From Mesorhizobium sp. WSM4306 (GTDB taxonomy: Bacteria > Pseudomonadota > Alphaproteobacteria > Rhizobiales > Rhizobiaceae): a stretch of 64,000 nucleotides of DNA. Shown here piece after piece: positions 26,702-34,542 of this stretch (within the stretch, counting starts at the first letter, position 1; each line of letters begins with the position of its first letter). A model generated the notes under the pieces. That model searched no databases and had not been told where the DNA came from. It saw nothing but the letters and a program-made list of their open reading frames with translations. The stretch spans positions 1-64,000 of the forward strand of contig NZ_VFTC01000004.1 in NCBI RefSeq assembly GCF_007003975.1, read 5' to 3'. The position numbers and the translations under genes were made by a program.

Positions 26702-27652
26702 ATGACCGACCTTCAGAACCCGATTTTCACCGACGAAGACAAAGCCCGCGAAGCCCTAGAGGCAGTCCGTTGGCCGAATGGCCCTTATTGCCCTCACTGC
26801 GGCAATGCGAACCCGGACAAGATCGCCTTGATCGAAGGCAAGAAGCACTCGCACCGTCCGGGTTTGCGCTACTGCAACGAATGCAAAGGGCAGTTTACCG
26901 TCACTGTCGGCACCGTGTTCGAACGCTCCAAAATCCCGCTGTCCAAATGGTGGCTGGCAACGCATCTGCTTGGCGCATCCAAGAAGGGCATGTCCGCGCA
27001 TCAACTGCAACGCATGCTTGGCGTCACCTACAAAACCGCTTGGTTCATGGCGCACCGCATCCGCGAAGCGATGAAGGAAGACGTGAAGTCGTCTGGTCCG
27101 ATCGGTGGCGAAGGCAAGATTGTCGAGGCCGACGAAACCTATTTCGGGCCGAAGGACAGGGTTGTGAAGCGCACCATTCGCGGCAAGCCGTCCAACTCGT
27201 CAAAGCGCTCAATCGTGGCTCTGGTCGAGCGCGGCGGTTCGGTCCGTTCCTTCCATGTCGAGCGCGCTACGAAAGAGGCAGTGCGCGATGTGCTGGTCCG
27301 CAATGCCGACCGCAAATCGACGCTCATGACCGACGAGTCAAACTTCTATCCGATCACTGGACAGGAGTTTGCCGACCACGCCACCGTCAAGCACACTGGC
27401 GGCGAATACGTTCGCTATGAGGCCGACCGCATTGTCCACACCAACACGATTGAGAACGTGTTCTCAGTGTTCAAGCGCGGCATGGTCGGCGTCTACCAGC
27501 ATTGCGGCGAAGCTCACTTTCATCGCTATCTGGCCGAGTTCGATTTCCGCTACAATCGCCGTGCCAAGCTTGGCTATACCGACCAGATGCGCGTTGACGC
27601 CATCATGGAAGGCATCGAAGGCAAGCGCCTTACTTATCGAAGCGCTCACTAG
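26702..27652 (+). CDS. IS1595 family transposase (ISXO2-like)
   Basis: The 316-residue transposase starts with a zinc ribbon (CPHCGN...CNEC, about residues 34-60), then has a helical region (SAHQLQRMLGVTYKTAWFM). The catalytic DDE core contains VEADETYFGPKD for the first Asp, MTDESNFY for the second, and NTIENVFSVFKRGMVGVYQH for the Glu. The conserved ending HRYLAEFDFRYN is intact. It appears complete and potentially functional. An AAGGAG site precedes the ATG, and a TTGACA box lies about 50 bases upstream. Confidence 0.93.
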   Translation: MTDLQNPIFTDEDKAREALEAVRWPNGPYCPHCGNANPDKIALIEGKKHSHRPGLRYCNECKGQFTVTVGTVFERSKIPLSKWWLATHLLGASKKGMSAHQLQRMLGVTYKTAWFMAHRIREAMKEDVKSSGPIGGEGKIVEADETYFGPKDRVVKRTIRGKPSNSSKRSIVALVERGGSVRSFHVERATKEAVRDVLVRNADRKSTLMTDESNFYPITGQEFADHATVKHTGGEYVRYEADRIVHTNTIENVFSVFKRGMVGVYQHCGEAHFHRYLAEFDFRYNRRAKLGYTDQMRVDAIMEGIEGKRLTYRSAH

Positions 27653-27737
27653 AGCCAAGACACTACGCCAGTTGGCTTTGAAGCTGGCGCGCATACGCCG
27701 TCGCAAAAAGACGAAACTTCCGTAACGTGATATGGTG

Positions 27738-27768
27738 GAGGGAATCGGGTTCACGGCCCGATTCCCTC
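27738..27768 (+). terminator. Strong hairpin after the transposase gene
   Basis: A 12-bp perfect stem (gagggaatcggg/cccgattccctc, 7-base loop) 85 bases past the transposase stop. It lacks a long T-run but is a likely transcription end or attenuator inside the element. The rest of 27653-27954 shows no supported gene. Confidence 0.5.
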
Positions 27769-27954
27769 AGTCCACGCCGTTGTTGCGGTGCCATCGTGGA
27801 CTTGAACAAAAGCAGCGACGTGACGTCGCCGCATCCCGGCTAGTGGCGGCCTTAGCAGAAGGACGCCATACGGATGGCTAAATTCACCTATCGTCGGACT
27901 ATAAAAAATCGCTATGGAGCTAACAGCGATATCGTTTTCGATATCGATCTTGGG

Positions 27955-28101
27955 CTAGTCCTTCGCCTTCTGGCGATCTTGCTTCCGCTCTTGACCTAGT
28001 TTCTTAGGGCGCGGTGCTGGATCCGGTGCTGCGCCCTCTTTACCGTGCGGATGCGGTGGCGTCTTTATCAGGCGCTCCATGATGCGCCTGGTTTCTTCCA
28101 T
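27955..28101 (-). CDS. Small basic hypothetical protein, 48 residues
   Basis: The frame reads MEETRRIMERLIKTPPHPHG and then a Lys/Arg/Pro-rich tail (APRPKKLGQERKQDRQKAKD). A TTG start at 28128 would add nine residues (LSKPAKETD) and abut the divergent cargo gene. Small basic proteins with ETRRIMERL-like starts are familiar from rhizobial genomes, but no family name can be given. Confidence 0.45.
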   Translation of the reverse strand: MEETRRIMERLIKTPPHPHGKEGAAPDPAPRPKKLGQERKQDRQKAKD

Positions 28102-28127
28102 GTCTGTTTCTTTGGCGGGTTTCGACA

Positions 28128-28685
28128 ATGATCAATCCCTCACATGACGCGTTCCCGGATGAGTCAAACCTCATCGGCCGAATGGTCATTGGCTACAGCG
28201 AACTCGACATTGCTCTGTGTTTTATAGGCGGTCTGGCGCTCGGACAAAAGTGGGCGGTTTTAGATGCACTCCATGCAATCGAAAACGAAGGTACGCGCCT
28301 TGATGTCATCAGCCGTTTAATCAAGCACGTGATGGTCGCGAGGGGCCAAGACGCCAAATTTGGCGAAGCCATTGGAGCACTCCGTTACTGCAAGGGAGTA
28401 CGCAACCAATATGCCCACGCTCAGTGGATCCACATCAACGGAATGCTGATGTTCACCAACCCAAAGGACATCCCTTGGAAGCCAGACGGCCAAATCCACT
28501 GGAAAATTACCAGCCTCGCTCTTCTGAAATCTCAGGAAGCCTATTTCGAATACACGCGAAAATGTCTGATGTGGCTTGAGGCAAGTTTCTCGTGGCTGGA
28601 AGAGCCTCTTCGATGGCCTGAACATATGCAGCAACCGCCAAGGCAAGAACCCTCCTTGGAGCAGCGTGGTCAGCCTCAAAGTTGA
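28128..28685 (+). CDS. Hypothetical cargo protein with HEPN-like R-x4-H motif
   Basis: The 185-residue protein is helical and contains VRNQYAHAQW: R92-N-Q-Y-A-H97 fits the R-x4-6-H signature of HEPN domains, many of which are RNases in toxin-antitoxin and defence systems. The surroundings (an early IGYSELDIALCFIGGLAL helix, ISRLIKHVM) are compatible with a four-helix bundle. It lies inside the IS1595-like element as a passenger. The final 60 residues overlap an opposite-strand frame. The HEPN assignment rests on the motif and helical pattern only. Confidence 0.6.
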   Translation: MINPSHDAFPDESNLIGRMVIGYSELDIALCFIGGLALGQKWAVLDALHAIENEGTRLDVISRLIKHVMVARGQDAKFGEAIGALRYCKGVRNQYAHAQWIHINGMLMFTNPKDIPWKPDGQIHWKITSLALLKSQEAYFEYTRKCLMWLEASFSWLEEPLRWPEHMQQPPRQEPSLEQRGQPQS

Positions 28686-28788
28686 ATGCTGAGTATGCCG
28701 CGTCGAAAGCCGCAACCAGCGTTACGTCCGATAATTCAAATGCCGGCCTGTCGCCTTCCGGCTTATGTGATTTGGTCACTTTTGTCAT
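28507..28788 (-). CDS. Hypothetical protein at the right end of the IS1595-like element
   Basis: The 93-residue frame (MTKVTKSHKPEGDRPAFELS, then ALAVAAYVQAIEEALP) is protein-like. Its ATG lies inside the right terminal repeat. It overlaps the 3' third of the cargo gene tail to tail by 179 bases, which is unusual for two real genes. One of the two may be truncated by element rearrangement. Family not recognised. Confidence 0.4.
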   Translation of the reverse strand: MTKVTKSHKPEGDRPAFELSDVTLVAAFDAAYSAFNFEADHAAPRRVLALAVAAYVQAIEEALPATRNLPQATSDIFACIRNRLPEISEERGW

Positions 28789-28881
28789 CTATATAATTAG
28801 GAACATATTCCTCGGCAGTCAATAGCACCTTGACTCTTATGTTCTCATTTTGTTCACTGTTAGCAAAATGGAGACACAGCC

Positions 28882-29160
28882 ATGAAACCGATAATCGCCA
28901 CCGAATCCGAACAGCCCGAGCTTTACGCCCTGGTAGAGCGAGAGCGTCCAGCGATTAATAGGGCGGTAAACAAGATGGCCAAGCAGATGCGTGGCCTGTC
29001 CGATGTTAGTCAGAAAGTGGCCATTGCCCAGCTTACCGCAACCTGGGCCCTGGCGAACTATCCCGAAGACGTCGATCTTGCGTTATCTCTGTCGGAGGCC
29101 ATACGTCATCAGACCGACATCTATCTTCGGGAAGTCGCGAAGGCCGGCGTTCGCCACTGA
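28882..29160 (+). CDS. Small hypothetical protein, 92 residues
   Basis: The ATG follows TGGAGA at good spacing. The protein is helical and charged (INRAVNKMAKQMRGLSDVSQ, EDVDLALSLSEAIRHQTDIY). Its stop overlaps the next start by one base (TGATG), indicating a two-gene unit with 29160-29525. Not assigned to a family. Confidence 0.6.
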   Translation: MKPIIATESEQPELYALVERERPAINRAVNKMAKQMRGLSDVSQKVAIAQLTATWALANYPEDVDLALSLSEAIRHQTDIYLREVAKAGVRH

Positions 29161-29525
29161 TGGTCACGCGCAACCGGAGCCTCCCGGCGCCATCGGTCAT
29201 TGACCAGAGGTGGCCTCATCGGGTCGCCTTGCCCGATGACCTTTGCACGCAAGGGAACCTGACCACGATTGTGAAATTCTGTCAGGATCACGGAATTGAC
29301 TATCAGCATAGGCAGGTCCCGGCGGTGTGGCCAAATGGGAAGTCTGAAGACTACCGCCTCCACTGCTTCGCTGATGTCGAGGCGGCTAAGATGTTCTGCG
29401 ACCATTTCTCTGGACAGATGTTCGATCCGAAACGTGACAGAGAGAATGGCAAAATGAGCGGTGTCTGGCGTCGCTCTGATGAATACGGCGCATCCTCGAC
29501 CTCGTGCCCCGCTCAGAGTGCCTGA
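29160..29525 (+). CDS. Hypothetical protein, 121 residues
   Basis: It overlaps the preceding gene by one base and precedes the SRAP gene by 27 bases, so the three probably form one operon. The middle (GKSEDYRLHCFADVEAAKMF) looks like a compact alpha/beta fold with Cys and His residues. No family recognised. Confidence 0.55.
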   Translation: MVTRNRSLPAPSVIDQRWPHRVALPDDLCTQGNLTTIVKFCQDHGIDYQHRQVPAVWPNGKSEDYRLHCFADVEAAKMFCDHFSGQMFDPKRDRENGKMSGVWRRSDEYGASSTSCPAQSA

Positions 29526-29552
29526 AATCCTGCGAAACTAGGGGTAAGACAC

Positions 29553-30245
29553 ATGTGCGGACGCTACACCCGATATTTGACATGGTCGGAAATCCACCGC
29601 CTTTACCGGCTGACGGCGCCGGCTGAGGTCGGCCGCAATGACGCTCCACGCTACAACATAGCGCCTACCGATGAGGTGCCGTTTATCACCGCTGGCGACG
29701 ACGGCAACCACAAGCTTCGGGTTGGCCGCTGGTGGCTGGTGCCTTTCTGGGCTAAAGAAATTTCTAAAGCGGCAATGTTCAACGCCAGGATTGAAGGGGT
29801 CGACACGACGCCCGCGTTTCGGGACGCATTCAAGTCGAAGCGCTGCCTAGTCCCGGCTGATGGCTTCTACGAATGGACGATATCGCCAGCCGACAAGGGA
29901 AGAGATCCGTGGCATATCCATCTGCCCGGACACGCGGCGTTCTCGTTTGCCGGCCTGTGGGCCTATAATTCCAATCTCGACATCACCAGTTGCACGATCA
30001 TCACCCAGCCGTCTGCCGCGCCTGTCAGCCAGATCCACGACCGCCAGCCGCTCATCCTCGATCCAGCCTACTACGACGCTTGGCTCGACCCCAGCACGGC
30101 GGGTGGTGACCTGAAGGACATCTTGCGTCACGACATGGATGGAAGCCTGCAGTTTTATCGTGTCGGGCGCGAGGTCAATGCGGCCGCCATCAACAAGCAA
30201 CCCAACGAATACGCCGGGCTGATTGAACCGATCAAACTCCTATGA
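29553..30245 (+). CDS. SOS response-associated peptidase-like protein (SRAP, YedK/HMCES type)
   Basis: SRAP proteins recognise abasic sites in single-stranded DNA and form a protective thiazolidine crosslink through the N-terminal Cys2. The 230-residue product starts MCGRYTR with Cys2 exposed after Met removal. It keeps PRYNIAPTDEVP, NARIE, LVPADGFYEW and the His of SQIHDRQPLIL, so all active-site positions are present. Its stop overlaps the start of a Cys-rich small gene (ATGA). It fits the DNA-repair flavour of this accessory region together with the ligase and BRCT genes. Confidence 0.93.
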   Translation: MCGRYTRYLTWSEIHRLYRLTAPAEVGRNDAPRYNIAPTDEVPFITAGDDGNHKLRVGRWWLVPFWAKEISKAAMFNARIEGVDTTPAFRDAFKSKRCLVPADGFYEWTISPADKGRDPWHIHLPGHAAFSFAGLWAYNSNLDITSCTIITQPSAAPVSQIHDRQPLILDPAYYDAWLDPSTAGGDLKDILRHDMDGSLQFYRVGREVNAAAINKQPNEYAGLIEPIKLL

Positions 30246-30415
30246 GCGACGAAATCAGACTGCCCAGGCAGGACCATGTCACCGCGCCGGGAATCCAGCA
30301 ATCATTGCTGTGAGCACGACGGATGCGGCAAGGATGCCGGCTGGGGTTTCGCCAAGCCTAGGCAGACACCACATTGGTTCTGTTTCGAGGCGGCGATGGC
30401 GAGCTATACCTGTAG
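30242..30415 (+). pseudogene. Cys/His-rich small gene coupled to SRAP, with two frameshifts
   Basis: The gene starts in the SRAP stop (ATGA, 30242-30245) as MSDEIRLPRQDHVTAPGIQQ. It continues in the next frame as CCEHDGCGKDAGWGFAKPRQ and TPHWFCFE, and returns to the first frame for GDGELYL and a stop at 30415. The reconstructed 58-residue protein would carry a C-x4-C...C zinc-type site. Two compensating indels interrupt it, so it is broken or the read contains errors. Confidence 0.55.
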
Positions 30416-30423
30416 GAGCAATG

Positions 30424-30685
30424 ATGTCCGACAACGTTTTACCCATCACAACCAAGCCTAAGCTCATCGTTGTTGTCGCCTTCGACCGGGCCGATGATGG
30501 AGCTTTTTACTGTCTTCGGTCCCGCCGACCAACAGAGCGAGGAACGCGCTACGCGTGCTGCCAAGGCATTGGCCGGCAAGCATGCCGGCGTCATTGCCTG
30601 GAGCCGTGATGCCGACCCGGCGCTCGGAGACTACGGCCCGCCGACGACACTTTTTGTAAGCGGCGAAGTGCCAGACATGGAATAG
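30424..30685 (+). pseudogene. Frameshifted small hypothetical gene
   Basis: GTAGGAGCA precedes ATG 30424. The first 26 residues (MSDNVLPITTKPKLIVVVAF, then DRADDG) join in another frame to LFTVFGPADQQSEERATRAA and onward to VSGEVPDME. The whole reads as one protein of about 87 residues with a one-base shift near 30500. It follows the SRAP-coupled gene directly. Function unknown. Confidence 0.55.
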
Positions 30686-30714
30686 GCGTGCCATACGGCC
30701 GGACAGCGTTGGCT

Positions 30715-30957
30715 CTAACCGTTTTCGCAGCCTACGCCATCGCCGTCGCGGTCCAGATCATAGATATCCGAGCCAACGACCGTGACCGGCCCGCGCACAT
30801 ATGCCGGACCATTGCCCTTTCCAGAGGAGCAATCGACATCGCTGGCTATCGGCACACAGGCCCCGGTGTAGTTAGGGTCACAGGTATCTTGGGCGTAAGC
30901 GCTGCCGATGAAGGACGCCACACCAAAAGCAATCACGCCTAGCCGACGAAACGCCAT
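30715..30957 (-). CDS. Secreted excalibur-domain protein
   Basis: The 80-residue product has a signal peptide (MAFRRLGVIAFGVASFIGSA, cleavage after AYA). A compact C-terminal part has DCSSGKGNGPAYVRGPV and DIYDLDRDGDGVGCE. The Cys pair plus DxDxDGxGCE is the excalibur calcium-binding motif, related to EF-hand loops and found in extracellular nucleases and surface proteins. No nuclease domain is present. An alternative start at 31008 would put a polar leader before the signal peptide. Confidence 0.8.
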   Translation of the reverse strand: MAFRRLGVIAFGVASFIGSAYAQDTCDPNYTGACVPIASDVDCSSGKGNGPAYVRGPVTVVGSDIYDLDRDGDGVGCENG

Positions 30958-31360
30958 TCCCCATATCCACCCCGCTCGGATATTCCTCTCTGTGGCTGGG
31001 TCTGTCAAACTTACGCGCCGAAGCGGAAGGCACCTCCAGACTGTCGCCCGCGGTGCCGACCAGCCGACACTTGAATTGCGCGATCTTTGGATCGATCACT
31101 TCGGCGCGCAGTGCTTATAGATGGAAAGAGTCCCGGCCTCATCGGCCCGCATCAAACCGGGAGTAGCCAGCTACGTCCGCTGCCAAAACCGCCACAAGCT
31201 TTCGTTCGGGACGGGCCACGATGCCTCCGTCAGTTGCTATAGCGCAACTAGTCACCAGGGAACATCCGCTTTAGCGCCAAAAGGCTTGGCGGATGGCGAG
31301 ATCGCATTCAAGGCGGCCGTCACCGGAGGGGTACCCAGCGGCCTGCCCACTGAGCCATGC

Positions 31361-32767
31361 ATGTCGATGAAGAAGGCCGCCCGTTGCGAGGAAAAGGTGC
31401 CGTTGAAGCTCTCGCTCCCTTCTTCGGCTGGTGTGATCGATCGACCTTGCTGGAGAAGGAACCGAAGCGGCGCGACATCGTTGATCCTTCAGATCAAGTC
31501 GCAGACGGGGCTTTCAAGTCGGGCTGATGAACTTGATGCTTTCGATGGACCGATTTTATGGCTGGCAGCGCCATCGAGGGGCGCCATCACCTGTGGAGAC
31601 ACACAACTGGCGCTTGGAGACATAGCACGCGCAAACGCTGGCGATCGCCTTTGGATCATCGCCGCTTCGGTTCCGCTCCTGTTCATGATCAGCGGGCTTC
31701 TCATTCGGTATGCTGCATTCCATTCAGCCTCGGCAGTACCAGGCTTCGAAGCTTATGCGCGTGCGCTCTGCAGGTGGGACTGCGCGTGGTATGTGGACAT
31801 TTCCGAACACGGATACGAGCGTTTTCCCATTCCAGGCCAAAGCAACGTCGGACGCTGGGGCTTCTTTCCATTGTATCCAATGCTCGTGATGACTCTTCGG
31901 TTTGCTTTCCCTTTTTCCACGATTCTGATCGCGACGATCACCTCGATTGCATGCAGCTACGCCGCTTGCCTTGTGGCATGGCCACTTCTGGAGAAGAACA
32001 TGCGCGCTTATATACTGTACTGCGCTTTCCTGCTTAGCGGCCCGTTCTCCTTCCACTTCACCACATTCCTTACCGAACCTCTTTTCGTGCTCCTGACGTC
32101 GTGCGTCTTTTTGGCGCTGAAGCGCTCCAACTACCTAGCCGCTGGCGTTTCATGCGCTTTGCTGTCGGCAACGAGGCTGGTCGGGGTCCTTGCTGTGTTT
32201 GCAATCGTCATCCAAATGTTCGAGCAGCACCGCCATCAGGGCGGGTCGGCGGTGTCTTTCCCGCGATGGGTGCTTGGTCGTCCGGATATGCTCCTTGCTA
32301 TCTTCATCTCGCCCGCCGGCTTGTTTGCTTACATGCTCTTTTTGTATCTCACTGTGGGGGACGGGTTTGCGTTCGTGCACGTCCAGCGCGCGTTTGGGCG
32401 GGTTGCTGGCGATCCGCTCCTTTTTCTATGGGACGGTCTCGCTGCTGTGCCGACAAAAGGATGGCTGCCCACGGCGCCGCAATGGAGCGCGCTCGCAGCT
32501 ATCATAGGGCTGACCCTATCGGCCGTTCTGGCAGCTCGCAGGCGATATGGCGCTGCGCTCTTCTGTGCGAGCAGCATCATCCTGCCGTTGATCACCAACC
32601 TGGCTTCCATGGTTAGATACGTCATTGGGCTTGCGCCGCTGATGATGTTGATTGCCGAGCTGCTGTCGGTATCGAAGCTGACTTATCTCGTGATTTTGGC
32701 TCTTTTCCTAAGCGCATGTTATTTCATGACTTTGGCGTGGATTGGAGGCTATCTTGCCCTGGTCTGA
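31361..32767 (+). CDS. Polytopic glycosyltransferase-like membrane protein (GT-C / PIG-V-like mannosyltransferase)
   Basis: From about base 31620 the product is a polytopic membrane protein. Its first loop contains LCRWDCAWYVDISEHGYE, similar to the WD-x-xWY motif after helix 1 of PIG-V and other GT-C transferases. About ten hydrophobic helices follow. Such enzymes use polyprenyl-phosphate sugars outside the membrane. The N-terminal 90 residues of the open frame look non-native and no good ribosome site was found, so the start is uncertain (open from 31121; the true start may be near 31481-31600). Its end overlaps the DUF7024-like gene. Confidence 0.72.
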   Translation: MSMKKAARCEEKVPLKLSLPSSAGVIDRPCWRRNRSGATSLILQIKSQTGLSSRADELDAFDGPILWLAAPSRGAITCGDTQLALGDIARANAGDRLWIIAASVPLLFMISGLLIRYAAFHSASAVPGFEAYARALCRWDCAWYVDISEHGYERFPIPGQSNVGRWGFFPLYPMLVMTLRFAFPFSTILIATITSIACSYAACLVAWPLLEKNMRAYILYCAFLLSGPFSFHFTTFLTEPLFVLLTSCVFLALKRSNYLAAGVSCALLSATRLVGVLAVFAIVIQMFEQHRHQGGSAVSFPRWVLGRPDMLLAIFISPAGLFAYMLFLYLTVGDGFAFVHVQRAFGRVAGDPLLFLWDGLAAVPTKGWLPTAPQWSALAAIIGLTLSAVLAARRRYGAALFCASSIILPLITNLASMVRYVIGLAPLMMLIAELLSVSKLTYLVILALFLSACYFMTLAWIGGYLALV

Positions 32768-33377
32768 CAGCCTGTCACTCTATGGCCGTGCTGCCCCGAC
32801 TGGCGGCTACGCGCTGGCGTTGGTTCTGGCCGTGTCCGAGATCGTCATCCTCGCGCTCGCTCTCAATCCAGATGTCAACTCCGATTATCGGGCCTATTAC
32901 ATCGATCGCACGACGACGTGCCTCAATCGCGATGCGGTTGGCAGCTACACTCCTAGCCAGACGGTATCGTTTCGGTCCGACGGCGCCAAACAAGCAGCCG
33001 GCATGATGGTCTGCGGTTGGTCGGGCCCGGTAGCCGACGGAACCCATTCGCTGGGCGAAACCTCTCGGTTGAGACTGGAAATACCTTCGCTTCGCGACGG
33101 GCTTACGGCAACGCTACAAATGTCAGCCGTCCTTCGTCCACCACAGACCACTCAAAGGGTAATGATCTCGGTGAACGGAGTTCGGGTACGCGAGGTAACA
33201 CTGTCGAGCAAAGACCCGACGACGATCTCGTTCGCGATCCCGCACGCAGCGTTTGCCAGCGCAAAGGTACTCGAAGTGACTTTCGATTATCGCGACGGGA
33301 TTCCGCCAAGCCCGGCCGCCAGCAAGATCTACAAACGCGCCATTAAATTGGTATCGTTTCGACTGGACGCCGACTAG
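32754..33377 (+). CDS. Membrane-anchored beta-sandwich protein (DUF7024-like)
   Basis: The 207-residue protein has one N-terminal transmembrane helix (ALALVLAVSEIVILALAL) and an extracytoplasmic beta-rich domain. This ends VLEVTFDYRDGIPPSPAASK and resembles the domain often attached to or encoded beside glycosyltransferases. TTG 32754 is preferred because GGAGG lies five bases upstream. It overlaps the GT-C gene by 14 bases, so the two are coupled. An IS481 fragment begins two bases after its stop. Confidence 0.65.
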   Translation: MPWSDSLSLYGRAAPTGGYALALVLAVSEIVILALALNPDVNSDYRAYYIDRTTTCLNRDAVGSYTPSQTVSFRSDGAKQAAGMMVCGWSGPVADGTHSLGETSRLRLEIPSLRDGLTATLQMSAVLRPPQTTQRVMISVNGVRVREVTLSSKDPTTISFAIPHAAFASAKVLEVTFDYRDGIPPSPAASKIYKRAIKLVSFRLDAD

Positions 33378-33378
33378 A

Positions 33379-33985
33379 TGTGAGCTTTCAGGAGGTTGTC
33401 CATTCGGACCGAACCGAGGAGACTGGAGTTACCACGCTTCAGCACTCACCGGAGGGTCCGAATGAACATCCACAAGAAGGCCCGTCTCACGCCTCTGCGT
33501 CGAGAGGAGATGGCGCTTTCGGTGATAGAAGGCAGTCTTTCCAAAGCCCATGCGGCGCGGACTTATGGCGTGTCGCCCAAGATCGTGGCGCGGTGGGTCG
33601 AGCGCTACAAGACCGAAGGCAGCAAAGGCATGGCCGACCGTTCATCACGGCCCAACGTCATGCCGGGCCTGACCAACCAGGCCGTGGCCGAGCGCATCGT
33701 CGTCCTGCGCCGCCAACGGCTGACCGGCAAGCACATCGCCATGGAGGTGAGCGTCTCGCCCGCCACCGTCAGCCGGGTTCTCAGGCGTGCAGGGTTGTCG
33801 CGTCTGAAGGACATTGCACCAGCCGAACCGATCCTCCGCTACGAACGCGAGCATCCCGGCGACATGATCCACATCGACATCAAGAAGCTCGGGCGATTTG
33901 AACGGGTTGGCCACCGCATCACCGGTGATCGCACCGGCCAGTCCAACAGTCGCGGCGTGGGCTGGGAGTTCGTTCATGTCTGCGG
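33379..33985 (+). mobile_element. Truncated IS481 family element
   Basis: The left end (tgtgagctttcaggaggttg) directly follows the DUF7024-like stop. The element keeps the first half of the transposase and then breaks off near 33985. The right end is missing. Confidence 0.75.
33462..33985 (+). pseudogene. IS481 transposase, N-terminal half
   Basis: The frame begins MNIHKKARLTPLRREEMALS after a GGAGGGT site. It runs through the helix-turn-helix (SKAHAARTYGVSPKIVARWV) and RSSRPNVMPGL to HPGDMIHIDIKKLGRFERVG, which holds the first catalytic Asp, and GVGWEFVHVC. Family members continue with IDDASR and the rest of the DDE core. Here the sequence changes abruptly to unrelated residues, so the second Asp and Glu are lost and the protein cannot be active. 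Confidence 0.85.
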
Positions 33986-34025
33986 CGACAAACCATTCGC
34001 TTTGCGCCAGGCCCCTGAACCGCTT

Positions 34026-34064
34026 GGAGCAGTCCATCGTTTCCGCGAAACGGTGAACTGCTTT
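34026..34064. repeat. Palindromic repeat scrap beside the IS481 break
   Basis: ggagcagtccatcgtttc and gaaacggtgaactgctttg pair around cgc. This is the same hairpin family as agagcagttcatcgtttctc after xseA (18855). It lies between the IS481 break point and the GtrA gene, and suggests that the break occurred in a repeat-rich gap. Confidence 0.5.
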
Positions 34065-34092
34065 GGAACAAATCTTTCTGGCGGATCACGCA

Positions 34093-34542
34093 TCAGCCAT
34101 CGCCGGACTGATCGGGAATGTGTTCTGGAAAGACCCATCGGTCGAGCACGACGAAATTGATCGCGGGCACGAGCAAGCAGGTAATCATGATGGGAAAGAT
34201 GAGCGGCAGGCCCAGCTTCGCCGTCAAAAGCGCTGGCGCTCCATAGGCGATGGCCAAGCCGATCGCCGCCAGCAAGAGAAAACGCGGAGCCTCTGATCTA
34301 TGCGACCCGCGCGACATGAAGGTTACTGACCTGTGCGCGAGATAGGAAAACAACGCCGCGGCTGCGTAAGCTGCAAGGGACGCTCGGACGGGGCTGAAGC
34401 CGAACCGTTCCGATTTGACAAAGGCGGCTGCCAAGGCGGCATACAGGATTGTGGCGGCGATGCCGACCAGGCCGAAGCGCGCCAGAAGCTTTAGGGCGCC
34501 GGCGCCGGCAGACCGATGCTCAGCCACGCCCGCTACACGCAT
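34093..34542 (-). CDS. GtrA family membrane protein
   Basis: The 149-residue protein has four transmembrane helices with the GtrA signature LLARFGLVGIAATILYAALA in the first, and FPIMITCLLVPAINFVVLDR then WVF at the end. GtrA proteins are thought to help flip undecaprenyl-phosphate-linked sugars for O-antigen or cell-wall modification. Its start overlaps the methyltransferase gene by 23 bases, and a GT2 enzyme precedes that. The three form a gtr-like operon. Confidence 0.87.
   Translation of the reverse strand: MRVAGVAEHRSAGAGALKLLARFGLVGIAATILYAALAAAFVKSERFGFSPVRASLAAYAAAALFSYLAHRSVTFMSRGSHRSEAPRFLLLAAIGLAIAYGAPALLTAKLGLPLIFPIMITCLLVPAINFVVLDRWVFPEHIPDQSGDG

Larger units (their letters stand above)
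26631..28810. mobile_element. IS1595-type insertion element with cargo genes
   Basis: Bases 26631-26663 and 28778-28810 are inverted copies with 29 of 33 positions identical (gaa-at-ttcctaattatata...tgacaaaagt). Between them lie an IS1595-type transposase and cargo reading frames. The arrangement suggests terminal inverted repeats of a 2.18-kb element. No 8-bp target duplication is visible in the immediate flanks, so the exact ends are uncertain or the copy is old. The left repeat also carries a TTGACA promoter element for the transposase. Confidence 0.55.

Noticed and set aside
27874..27999. Plus-strand 41-codon frame MAKFTYRRTIKNRYG with a hydrophobic end
   Set aside because: It overlaps the more protein-like minus-strand gene at 27955-28101 by 45 bases and has only a weak ribosome site. 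It could still be real.
28507..28788. Toxin-antitoxin pair formed by the HEPN-like gene and the overlapping minus-strand gene
   Set aside because: The genes converge and overlap at their 3' ends. Typical antitoxins are co-directional neighbours, so no pair is claimed.
26631..28810. 8-bp target-site duplication around the IS1595-like ends
   Set aside because: The flanking octamers gaaatgat and ctcggcag differ, so no duplication can be claimed.
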